Shown here: positions 1 to 10,600 of the stretch, in pieces
Numbering within the stretch: the stretch's first letter is position 1
Layout: every line of letters starts with the position of its first letter
NCBI RefSeq assembly: GCF_963576545.1
Contig: NC_083658.1
Span: forward strand, 10,495,428 to 10,559,427
Reading direction: 5' to 3'
Length of the DNA stretch: 64,000 nt
Origin: Limanda limanda
Lineage: Eukaryota > Chordata > Actinopteri > Pleuronectiformes > Pleuronectidae
Notes under the pieces: generated by a model
Databases searched by the model: none
What the model was told of the DNA's origin: nothing
Seen by the model: only the letters and a program-made list of their open reading frames with translations
Position numbers and translations under genes: made by a program

Positions 1-840
1 CTGGTTCAGGAAGCCAGAGATCGTGAGCAATACCCACCGTTGACAGATTGATAGACTTTTGTTATTTCTCGACACGACAATAACTTAATCGCTCAGACAT
101 GGAGCCCAACGGCATTAATCACCACATGGCTGCTGAGTCCGCTGTTCTTGAGTAAAACGTACATAGTGTTGCTTTAAAATGTCAAAATGTCAACAAACAA
201 TAATGCAAAGTACCAGACACTTCCGCACTGTGCTCTAAGGACATGCTTATCTCCTCTCCCTCATCATTTCCACATTACGTCGGGACTACATCCAGTTAAA
301 ACACTTCCTGCTTTTAAACATCCAACGTGAATAAAATTTGATTTTAATCCATCGCAGTCTACCATATAATGTCATAACAATAATCTAGTGGGAATGGATC
401 ATGAGAGCCACACCGTTATCATCGTGTAATCAGGTTAGGGTTGAACTGAAGTGATGGTGTAAACCAATTTCAAATGGAGCCAAATGTCCAGAAGGACCTC
501 TGCAGACACTAATCAGGTAATCAGGGTCTCAACAGGCTCCGCCTCTGCTCCTTTCTGACCTCACTCCCTAGACTGTCTCACTCCCCTCTGAGGCAATGGA
601 GATATTAACATTTAAAAGTGACACATGATAAGTTGGTTGGTTAGTTTCTCGGCAGGATTATAGAAAAACCATAAACTTATCACCTCGATACCTTGTAGAC
701 TGATGAGACACTGACCCCAAAATAACCTATTAAATGTAGGTGTGAAACGGTTGAATGGTGTGGATCATTTTCAATTAATGACCCGGGACCCCAACTTGAC
801 TTGGACTTTTGTTCCGCCCCCACACCTCAAGGATGTGTTA
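1..840. other. intergenic DNA, nothing recognised
   Basis: I see no exon with supporting splice sites and no recognisable repeat here. A short plus-strand open frame starts near 100 (MEPNGINHH...), but it is only 18 codons long and has no donor, so it is most likely chance. Confidence 0.5.
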
Positions 841-844
841 AATT

Positions 845-1091
845 AACACATATATTTTATTGCATTACATTGCATATTGCAATTTGACACTGTTCTACTG
901 TTTTTTGCATTTTACTTTACTTTTTATATATTTTATCTTTTATATCTTTTTATTTTATATATTGTTTTATATTGTTTTTCTTATGTGTGTTGTATTTATT
1001 GTGTTTTTATGTCCATTGTATGCACCAACGACCAGAGCAAATTCCAGGTAGGTGTAAACCTACTTGGCAATAAATACCTTCTGATTCTGAA
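845..1091 (+). mobile_element. 3' end of an L2/CR1-like LINE
   Basis: A T-rich stretch is followed by a CCAGAGCAAATTCC-like block, a GTAAACCTACTTGGCAATAAA block and a TTCTGATTCTGA tail ending near 1090. This order is typical of the 3' tail of teleost L2-like LINEs, which end in short tandem TTCTGA repeats rather than poly(A). Only the untranslated tail is present and no reverse transcriptase sequence remains. The left boundary is approximate. The family is assigned from memory of the tail pattern. Confidence 0.6.
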
Positions 1092-2630
1092 ACACAAGGA
1101 TTTTTTTATTTTTATTTATATTTTCACTGATTACTGAGGGAATAATCCAGGCATTTTTAGGGGACTGATATATAAGTGTGTGCAGTTTGGTGCAGCTTGA
1201 CTGAATTTAACGGGACCGTTGGGCCTTGGCAAAGTAAAGCGCTCTGCTGATGATCACTCTGGTTGACTGTGGAACCTTTTCGTATCAAAACAATGTACAT
1301 ACACAGTTATAATAAGCACATATGCCACTATGAAGTGACACAACCAAATACTCATTTGGAGTTTGTTTTTGTGTTGACCTCTCACTCTCAGAACAGCCTT
1401 GATTTGGCATCTGCTGTTTGGTACTGTGCAAAACCTTACCATATAGAAAACAAGGTCGAATAGGTCATGCCTCAAATGAAACATTACTGAGTGACACGAG
1501 TTCATCCAGTCGATCTAGGCTGGCAGACAAGCTGTGCATACGTGTGACCTTCTGCAGCAGACTGCCGTGCACAGCCTCGAAGTAAAGCCAGACTTAAAAT
1601 CCTCTCAAATTCTCTGTCAAACCCACAAGAGCTGGCCAGAAGTGGAAACTGCAGTCGCTAAAGGGAGAGAGGTGTAAGGACTCCGACTCCACCCGACTGT
1701 GGAAATGCCTCACGCTGTGCTTGCCTGGAGAGATAGAAACAACTCTCTCCAAAATTCTCCAGGAGACTAAAACTACTTAACCGGGGCAGTAAGTGCAGCG
1801 AGACATGGACACAAACTGCCACCATTTGTGCTATAAGTGAAAAATGAAGGATAAATAAATAGAAAAAAGGTGAATATGCGTGTATTCACTCCACATGGAC
1901 AAAGAAAACACCCCCTGCACCTTAACCCCCTTCTGCATAGATAACTGTACACTCACTACAATCATGGATCTCATCATTACATCATATGGACACAGAGGAT
2001 GAGATTAAATATCTTATCTTACCTCATGACTCAGTTTGCCATCCTGCTGCGTCTCTATGCCCCCGACTGTATCCTAATCCTCAGGCTGCCACCAGCCAAG
2101 GGGGCAGGTTTTAACAACAGCAACAACGAAAAAAAACAATAACCACAACTGCAGTAAAATTACTTCAGGGTCAATTGTGATAGGAGAAAGAGCCGAAATG
2201 AGAAGAGAGACAAAGTGGAGAAAAAGCTGGGGATGTGGGGCAGAAGGTCCTGAAGAGTGGCCACGGGGGGGGCAGGTGATTCAGCAGCAAGCAGAAAATC
2301 GGCCAATCTCTTTATCTGCTTTTTTTCTCCTTTCTTCTCTCTCTCTCTCTGTGTGTGTGGTATGATCTCTTCAATCATTACTAAGCTTCCCTGAATGTGC
2401 TGGCCAATAGGGTTGAAGAGCACTGGGCACTGCAACCTCTTTAGACTCTGAACACAAGAGCGTTAACTTGCACATTATATTTGTGTACAATACACACTAA
2501 TGCATGCCCTCAGCCAAAAAACTAATTGTGTTATTGTCAAAAAGTCCTTATTCACACACCTGGTTATATATTACGAATTTTATTCAACCATTCAGTTAAA
2601 AAGACGTTTATGTAGCTATTGCAGAAAATG
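1092..2630. other. intergenic DNA with simple CT/AG tracts
   Basis: No supported gene. A pyrimidine run with CT repeats and a short GT run lies at about 2328-2360. Short open frames on both strands lack splice sites and have no recognisable domains. Confidence 0.45.
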
Positions 2631-2639
2631 CTCTTTAAA

Positions 2640-2795
2640 TAGACAATATTCACACTTGAACGGGGAAAGAAGCAATTTAGATTTCAGTGTCTTGCACAAA
2701 GGCGCTTCAGCAAAGCATACAAGAAAACCCAGGGATCAAACCAGAAACCTCCTGACCAGCCACCCATGCTCTGGAGTAAAGTTACAGCAACACTC
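2640..2795 (-). mobile_element. degenerate tRNA-derived SINE fragment
   Basis: Read on the minus strand, this contains a B-box-like block (GGTTTGATCCC) followed by a segment resembling GCGCCTTTGTGCAAGACACTG, then TAAATTGCTTC. The same order of B box, 'aagtgtccttggacaagatgctgaa' and 'CAATAGCC' is seen in the better SINE at 20199-20468. It appears to be an older, truncated copy of the same family in the opposite orientation. Its boundaries are approximate. Confidence 0.5.
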
Positions 2796-3503
2796 CATGA
2801 GACAAAAGAGTTACCAGCCGGTGAGTGTGTCCAGACTCGTGTCAGGTAATTACATATCGGGGCACGGTGGAGCGACGGCGAGTGGAGCTAAAGAAAGAAA
2901 CATGGAGGAGAAGAGGACAGAAATGGTTTGCCTGAGATTCTCTGAAGAATTCGAGGGGGAGAGGTGATTTATGGTTTCTATCGACTTCAACGCAGGGGTT
3001 GTTTTATCTGCTCCCACACTTCTACTGCAGGGAGTCCGGACTCCCATTACAGAAACTCTCATGTTCAGAACCAGATGAAACCGATAATCATCGCCACTGT
3101 GGGCTGGAAGCAGAGTCTCAGTGTGCTACTGGTCAAGATCTTTTATCTCCTTCTCTCCGGTCCTTTCGAGCCAGATTAGTGTTACCTATAATATTCTCAA
3201 CCAGGATGGGAAATGACAAGCAAAACTAATGAAATTCCCCAAAACCTCAGCTAGAAGTTATCTAGCTACATATGTCCTTGGCGATACATCATGTTAAAAT
3301 GGTCAAAAAGAGCAGATTAGCGTGCATTCATTTCCCTTTCATACTTCCTATGCAACATGTGCAAACAACATATTGTGTAGGACAATTTTAGGAATATTTA
3401 GGACTTTATTTTAAGTCACTTTTCTTGCACACCCGTGTGTTTCCATCCCTTATTTTCACCTGGTCCCTGATGAATGATTTAGTTGTAGACATCATGTACT
3501 CAC

Positions 3504-3760
3504 TCATCACTTCCGAGAAAAGAGGTCTCCCACCACAGAACCTTCCTGGTTCTCACTTCAGAGGAGCCCCTGACCGAAGAAGCCATCTTTTGGAGATGCT
3601 CCTCCAATAGTTTGCAGCAAGCTATCACCGGAGTCAGGATCTGGTCTGAGCTGACTGATGTGAGGTCAGTGCTGAGGTCAAACGAGGACCAAGAAGAATC
3701 AGAGGAGGCCGAGAGGCTGACATCCACCTTCTCCTCCTGCCATCCGTCTCCCAGGTCCAT
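3504..3760 (-). CDS. candidate first coding exon of an unidentified gene
   Basis: On the minus strand an ATG at 3760 sits in a strong start context (CACCATGG) and opens 85 codons. The frame ends exactly where a consensus splice donor GA|GTGAGTACATG begins at 3503. The only downstream stop in frame is the TGA inside that donor, as expected for a real exon running into an intron. The predicted peptide starts MDLGDGWQEEKVDV, continues with a Ser/Asp-rich stretch (SASSDSSWSSFDLSTD) and a possible helix (IACCKLLEEHLQKM), and ends in WWETSFLGSDE. I do not recognise the protein. By human synteny FRMPD4 would lie on this side of msl3 in this orientation, so an alternative frmpd4 first exon is possible, but nothing in the peptide proves it. 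A following exon was not found in the 3.5 kb that remain. Confidence 0.35.
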
Positions 3761-4640
3761 GGTGCAAGGACGAAAATGAGCAGACAGGATGATAGAAGTT
3801 AAAAAGAACAAGAGGATGAAGATGAGGTGGTGAAGAGAGAAACAGCAGCCTTGGATGAAGGGTAAGGAACCGGCTGAAAGCTTCTCACTCTTTTCTCCTG
3901 TGTCTCAGTAGAGTAATGAAGAGTGAGGAGAGGACTGGAAAGTCATCAAACCAATCAGAGAGCAAGAGATGGCGATATGGATGAAAAAAAGACCAATCAG
4001 GAGCGTAAGAAAATGAGACATGGAGCGAGTAGGATGCTAAGACTGAAGTGAGCCCACTGCAGAGAGGAATGGTCAAACGCAAACAAAAGGGGCCGAATAA
4101 TGCAAAAGGTGCGGGCAGCATCACTTACGAAGTGATAGCTCACATCTCATTACTGCCCATTCCCCCCCCTCCCAAAAATTGAATCATGTGGGAAGTGGAT
4201 AGAGACGGCATGGGGTGGGAAATCGATTCTAGATGCACGTAGAGGCTTGAACCGGTGGCTTCTGTGGCTATATGATAGCAGCAGGAGAGAGAGAGCCGTC
4301 TTAGGTTGCGCAGATAAGCGGTTCATTACAAGAAGTCGGACCCAGTCCTAATAAAATTACGGTTCACCACTAAAACCCATTAGGATCCTGATGGGGAGGC
4401 TGGGGTTGGACAAGCTCCCAGAGGAACACTGGCAATAGACTGAGAGCAAAGTTCTGCAGACAGTAAAGATACAATAGAGAGGTGGAGTGGACTGAAGGAC
4501 ACTTTGGAATAGACAGACGCATATTTTAGGTTTCTAACTTTCCCAAATAAACCGCATATAATATCAAATCTGCAAAATAAAAAAATTTGAACGACTTTGT
4601 GGGAGATGATGAAATTGTTTCTTCAGAGATAGAAGGGAAG
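3761..4640. other. DNA upstream of the candidate exon
   Basis: If the open frame at 3504-3760 is a real first exon, its 5' UTR and promoter would lie here. I see no TATA box or other clear promoter element, and no other coding signal on either strand. Confidence 0.3.
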
Positions 4641-4643
4641 TTT

Positions 4644-4657
4644 GGCAGCACATATCT
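4644..4657. repeat. target-site duplication, left copy (LINE)
   Basis: The 14-base string GGCAGCACATATCT is repeated exactly at 5190-5203. It flanks the poly(A) side of the L1-like insertion. Confidence 0.85.
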
Positions 4658-5189
4658 TCTTTTTTTTTAATACTCTTTTTATTGTTTTTTTACCGTAGAG
4701 TACAAACATTAGAAAAACAAAACAGACAACAAAACAAAAAAGTCCCACCCCAAACTTACAATGAGCACTGCAATATATATCCTTACACATATAGATATAT
4801 ATATAAATATATACATACACATATACATCCATGTATACACAAACATACATAAATAAACAATCAGACGGATGACAGGAGACAGGCAAGGGAATAGCGTGTT
4901 AAATAGAATGAAACAAAATAAAATAAAAAGGCAGTCAGGGCTCCCCTTCCAGAAAAATATTATGAGTTATGGTTTCTGCAAGAAGTAATGTACTAGTTCC
5001 CAGATCCTCCAAAACTTGACTGATTTGTGGTTAAGGTCATGAGTCAACTTCTCAATAGGAAAAAGAGCAGAAATCTGTGATATCCACATGTCGACTGTAT
5101 GGACCTGGGGAGTTGACCACCTCAGCAAAATACATTTTTTAAGCCAGAAATAAAAGAATTATCAACAGAGAATTGGTGTCTGCATCAAA
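4658..5189 (-). mobile_element. 5'-truncated L1-like LINE, ORF2 C-terminus plus 3' UTR
   Basis: On the minus strand this 532-bp segment begins inside a reading frame encoding VDMWISQISALFPIEKL and KFWRIWELVHYFLQKP, then stops (TAA at 4967-4969). It continues through a 3' UTR to an AATAAAAAGAG-type signal and a short poly(A) tail abutting 4658. The Trp/Leu-rich tail resembles the extreme C-terminus of ORF2 in fish L1-clade elements. An exact 14-bp direct repeat flanks it. Truncated 5' end, poly(A) and target duplication together are the hallmark of target-primed reverse transcription. The catalytic endonuclease and reverse-transcriptase regions are absent, so the copy is dead. Confidence 0.85.
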
Positions 5190-5203
5190 GGCAGCACATA
5201 TCT
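5190..5203. repeat. target-site duplication, right copy (LINE)
   Basis: Second exact copy of GGCAGCACATATCT, flanking the truncated 5' end of the L1-like insertion. Confidence 0.85.
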
Positions 5204-5368
5204 AAAGATGTCTCTACCCAGAAATTGAGGCTATACAAACAGAGCCATCTTATACTAAAGATGTAATTTGTGATCAGAATTTTCTATCATGTTTTCTGTT
5301 TTTAAATGCATCAAATAACTACATAACAGGACATAAATCTGTGTGATAAGAGCGACCTAGAATAACCT

Positions 5369-5421
5369 ATCTGTGATGGTTAAGGTTGACCTACACCTAT
5401 CAAACCTTAACCATCACAGAT
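5369..5421. repeat. perfect 19-bp inverted repeat (hairpin)
   Basis: The left arm at 5369-5387 (ATCTGTGATGGTTAAGGTT) is the exact reverse complement of the right arm at 5403-5421, with a 15-base loop. It could fold as RNA or DNA. Its arms are too perfect and its loop too short to call a microRNA precursor from sequence alone. It may be a decayed MITE tip. Confidence 0.75.
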
Positions 5422-6640
5422 GACTTGGTCTGGTTAGGATTTCATGACAAAGCCGACTTTCGCAATAAATCGATTTTGATGTAGACAACACCGGCTGCTG
5501 CAGGAGGGACTAATGACACATGACCTCCGATCAACCGATGGAGGTATGACTATATTTCTGATTTAGCTGTGGCCTTGTTTAACTTTGGCGACTGTGTCTC
5601 TCAAAGTCCCCGAGTACCTGATTTGGATCAAAATTTCCATCTGGACCAAAGACATGCTTAGATTAAGCAATAAAGGACTCGCTTCCCAGACAAGCAGACA
5701 CGGGTACAATGATTGGATCAAAATTTCAAATTCACTAATGCTCACCACGGGAAACAGTGGCTGTATCACACCACATCGGTGATAAATCTGTCCTGTCACT
5801 TTGACTTAGATCCTGGCAGTTTTTTTTATTACCTCTTATTCAATGTTGTGTCAAGTTGTTATACAAATGAGGGCCACCAGATTAGATACAGATTGCTTTT
5901 AGCTAGTTGAAAAATCAACCAGAGGAGCCCCGCTGACAAGGACAGTAGATTCAAAATGTCAGGCTGCAACAACACATTCGGGGGTGGAGGTTTTAATCAG
6001 CTATAGTCCTGCGACTTTGAAGGTCGAGGTGGCTGATGAAATTCTGTGTACGCTTAACTTTGCGTAGAGCACCGGCTTCATGCTGCTCATTCCTCTCGGG
6101 GTTGAGAAGTAGGGAGGCAAGAAAAGGAATGAGATGCACATTAGAATTGAATAGAACAGTTTGTGGATACATTTATGAACTTATGCAACCAGACAATTTT
6201 TGCAAAATCTTTATTCAAGTATCATCTCGACATGTGGAGACGATAAAGACGGACCGGACATTACAGAAACAAAATGAAAAAGTCAAGTGGAAACCCTGAA
6301 AACATAAAACAGTGTATGAAACATTCAATTGTGTGAGAGGACAAAATAAATAACATACTGACCTAACAGCTGTTTTTGTATATTTACATGTTTACAACAT
6401 AAGGGAGGGGAGAATCCAGATCGTTTCTAACTATTTCCTATGAAATGTCTAGCAAACAGCATCAGTTTATGGCAAAGTATGGAAGCTTTCTTTTTGATAT
6501 GCATTTATCTAATATTTCTGATAATTAACTGGAAAACACAAACAGCCTCTGTCTTTAACTGTGTATTAAGATAAGCTTCAGGACAAGATATGTCTGTATT
6601 AAAAGATATGTGGCATTGAAATGTTGTACACCCAGCATCT
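5422..6640. other. intergenic DNA, nothing recognised
   Basis: No supported exon. A short direct repeat, TTGGATCAAAATTTC, occurs at about 5623 and 5714. The remainder is A/T-rich and featureless to me. Confidence 0.4.
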
Positions 6641-6656
6641 ACTTTCACTGTTGCTG

Positions 6657-7575
6657 TTTATTCTTCCCATCAGAAGGGAGCTAGAATGGGAGGGGCAGGA
6701 TCAACATAGACAAATTAAAAGCTCCAAGACATTTATCAGAAATTCACAGAAGGACGACAAAGCAACAAACAGGAAAAAATCCAAATACTGCAAAAGAAAT
6801 CCGAAGGGGTCAGTAAATTTGATTTGCTCAGCGAAAGTAGCGTAGCATCTCCAGGAAAGGAAGAGCAGGTCCCACTGTAGCGGTGGAGTAATCGTTTCCA
6901 AGGGGAGGATCACTGGCGGCGCTGCATGAGAAGCACTTGCAGGAAGTCACTACATTAAGAGGTGCCAAGCTTCCAAAACAGCAAAAAATACCCCAAAGAG
7001 AATCCAGAGGCAGAGCAGAGCAAGAACACGGGGGCTTCCATTTCCCTCCCATATGCAGAGGAAACATAATATTCCAAAACGTTAGGTCTGAAGAGGAAAA
7101 GTCATAGCAGAGACAAAGAAGGCTTTGCCAAGTTGCGCCGGTTGTGTCCGTTTCCACATCAGATATTCAAAACGGTTTTGTTATTGACAGCCTGGAATAT
7201 GTGAGAGGCAGAAAAACGTCCCAGCTGGTCTGGAGAGAGCTGTAAGCCAGGTAACATAAAAGGAGGATAGGTTCGGAAAGAGGGGCTCAGCAGTAGCAGT
7301 CTACGAAGAATTATGCACAACAGTACCTGAAATGAGGAAAGGGCGAGGGTAGAAGCAAGGAGTTCTGCAAGGCAACTGGAGGAACACTACTGTAAAGTTA
7401 GTGCCAGAGGAGAAGCAAAGGGAAGCAGGGAAGTGCAAAGCAGCTCAGCTCCGGAGAAAGCTGCTCTCATCCCTTTGTACGCGAGCGCAGGCAGGTAAAT
7501 GTTGAGCGGCTCGGGGGGGTGGTGGGGAGGGGAAAGACAGCAAAGGGAAGGAAACACAACGGCTAATGCCTCCCT
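6657..7575 (-). other. msl3: probable msl3 3' untranslated region
   Basis: This lies directly downstream of the msl3 stop codon on the minus strand. The first clear AATAAA on that strand is at 6657-6662, which would give a 3' UTR of roughly 0.9 kb. No other gene is evident between. The cleavage site itself cannot be seen, so the end is an inference from the signal. Confidence 0.4.
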
Positions 7576-7675
7576 TCAGTAAACGGGCCTCGGCTGTTTC
7601 ATGCTGTAGTGGGCCTCGGAAGCTGACACATATGCAGACTCAGGGAAAAAATCCTCGTGGAACTCTGCCAGAAAC
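7576..7675 (-). CDS. msl3: msl3 coding exon 14 (last)
   Basis: Encodes [32 protein letters not shown] and the stop codon at 7576-7578, matching the human C-terminus. The acceptor follows a CT-rich and C14 tract. A 2.35-kb intron, the largest in the gene, separates it from exon 13. Confidence 0.95.
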
Positions 7676-10600
7676 CTGAGAGAGAGAGAGAGGGTGGGTG
7701 TGTTGGGGGGGGGGGGGGACAGAAGGAGATCCAGTATTCAGCACTGCTTTTGTTCACATTCAATATTCAACACGAAAGCCGTTTGTCAGATGACAAACAG
7801 CATCGACATGATGGGCTTACATGAAGCAAAGAAAAAAAAAAAAAAAGAAAGCTACGGCAGGAGGAGGGGCGTCTCAGGAGTCACGTTCCAGTTCGCCTCA
7901 ACCGCTGGTTTTCCTAGATCTCCCCGGCTCATTCCACATAAAGCCCGGACCCTTTGCCCTCTGCCTGTGGGTATACATGTCAGGGACAAAGCCCTCCTCA
8001 TCCATATACCACCAGCAGAGAACCAATCGCTACGGCACAGAGACTGAGAACATGAGAACGACGGGACCAGAAGTCAGAAGTCAGAAAGGGAAAGAGTGAA
8101 AAATCCCCCCCCGCCCCGCTCCACCCTCCTCCCATCTAATCAGTAGCGGGGGAAAACTAATCCGGAATCTTCTTAGTATCCGCTGCTCGGCCAAATCCTC
8201 TAAATCTTGCCATCTCATCTTAGCTCCACCGGCCTTCCTAATCTCAATGCAAACAAATTATCCTCATCAGAGGCGAACTTGAGAACACGTTGACAACGAA
8301 TAACAAAAGAGTGAGTAAAAGTGAAGGTAAGCTGGAGCGAGTAGGAAGAAATCCGGTTTATTTACTGTAACCGTCACTGAAAACAGAAAAACGCTGAGAC
8401 TTAGCTATTCTTTACAAAACAGGTTTCAAAATATATGTATTGATCAAAAAATGATCTATTTGGCTTTTTGGTGCCAGAAAGTCCAGCTCGTGCTAATCTC
8501 CATTGCTGTGGGATCAGTAATAACACAGGGCAAGCTGCTTTAGCCGCACACATTGTAAATCAGCACAACGCGGGCGCACACACGTGCACGCGCACACACC
8601 CTCACTTAATCATAATCATTCTTGCAGGGAAAGGGAGAGTGAGAGATCAACTGTGGCCAAATCCCAGAATGCATTGCACTTTAGTCTCCGCGACATCAAT
8701 CAGTTTTTGCCCAGTCGGCACAATCTGCCACGAGGCTGAATTCAGAGTTTAAAGCATGAAGGCGTTCCCAGAAGACACAAGTGTTTTGGTGTGTGTCCAG
8801 TGTCCTGTAGAGTCGCCAACACGTTGAACATATTTACTAGGTAACTGGGAAACATGGGAGAGTTTCCTGGACTGAACCCAGGGCATCCAGTCTTATAGTG
8901 GACCACAGAGCTATATGAGACTCAAACTGCAAAAAGCTATGCACTGGATTCACCGTTTTCTGCAGAATAACACCAACTCAAGCTTCTTGTGGCACAGAGT
9001 ACCGACTTATTAATTTAACGATAGACACTTTCACTTTCAGTAGTGGAGGGGTGGCAGGGTTTCTGTTCATGGAGTTGCTCCACAGCACTGTCAGGTGGCG
9101 GAGGGCAGTACTGCGAGTGTTTGATTAGAGAACGCGAGGGCCTAAATCCCCAGGTTTGGGACCGGCTGAACCGAAGATCACTAGGGAGGATTTAAAGATT
9201 AGACTCCCGTGCTTGTGTAACGCCCACTCATCTCCCTCCCTCAAACACATGTTCTTTCTCACTCCATCCCGCCCTCCCCTCCGGCCCCATGTTCTCATTT
9301 ACTTTCTCTTTCTTGCCTTTCTATTTCGGTGTCTATGGGCTTATTTTGGTGCATTGATCATTTCCTTCCCATTTTTTTTGAATTTGATTGCTGGCCCTCA
9401 TCTCCTATAATCTATTATTTTCACTCGGCTGCTGCTCTACTTGGGACTTCTCGCAGCTCAAGCCTGTCACTTACTCTCGAGCTCTAATGCTTAGCTAGGT
9501 CACACCTTAGGTAATGAACTGAGTTGATTACTAGCAAGGTGCATTTGAGCTCATATTCAGCGTCCCATTAATCCATTTCGGCACTCCATCTTTTTAATGA
9601 TTTATCCTCCACGCAAATTGTCCAGGATTTCACAGAGTTACTGTCCACCTGACGGCACAATCCATTTTTCAAGGAGGGGGAGAGGTTATATTAAAATGCC
9701 AGTATTATGCATGTAGTGAAGAAACTAATCTTTTAGGCCTGAGTGAGTCAAAGGTTGCCGTCAGACTGTTTTCGCTTGAGAAGGTTAGAGCAGTGGCAGC
9801 CGTGGAAGAAGCGAAGGCTAAGAAAAAGATGTCCAATACTTAGACTCTGGATCTTATCTCCTTACTGGACCGTCTGAATTTCAATTTAATTCTGTTCCCC
9901 ACATATTTATAGATTGAATAAACTGTATCTGTCCCTCTCTTGGTTTGTAAAGTGCTTACCTCTGAGACTGACCTCTTAGGGATAAGGGTAAAAATTACTT
10001 ATGTGTTTCCTGACACTGAGCAGTTACCTGAGGAACAGTTCCAAATGTTTGACCAGGGCTCGGAGATTCCTCTCAGGGATCTGCATCTTTCCCAGGATCT
10101 CAGGAAGCTTCACTGGAAGGAAACACATTGAGCAGGGGAGCGTGAGGAAGTTGCACAAAGGGAGATGGTTGCAAAAAGCGAAACGACCAGAGACACCAAC
10201 CAAAGAGCCGCAAGAGGTGCTGGGATCCGTACAGGTAGGATGGTGGAGGAGGCTGGTCGTTCAGAGGGTAGTTATCAGGAGTCAGCTTCCAGCTCAGGAC
10301 CTGGTGGCAAGAAGATCAAAAGAAAATATTATTTAATCTCTTCAACACTGCTAAATATGAACGTCAAAAGATGCACACTGCTGTTGAAAGCTATGATTAA
10401 TGCACAAGATGTTTCTCAGGATAAAAATGTAAACGTGACACAGCATTATCTCGGACTCATGGGACTGGGTCTGACATTTAAAATTCATACATGAATGAAT
10501 TATCTGCCGGCCATTTGTCTATTCTCTCCTAGAGTCTTGGGGCAAGACTGCGTTTCCCTTCCAGGTCATTGTTCATCACACACAGTTGCATCACCTCGTT

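Noticed and set aside
2500..2967. 155-codon plus-strand open frame
   Set aside because: It runs antisense through a tRNA-derived SINE fragment, lacks a domain, and has no convincing splice signals.
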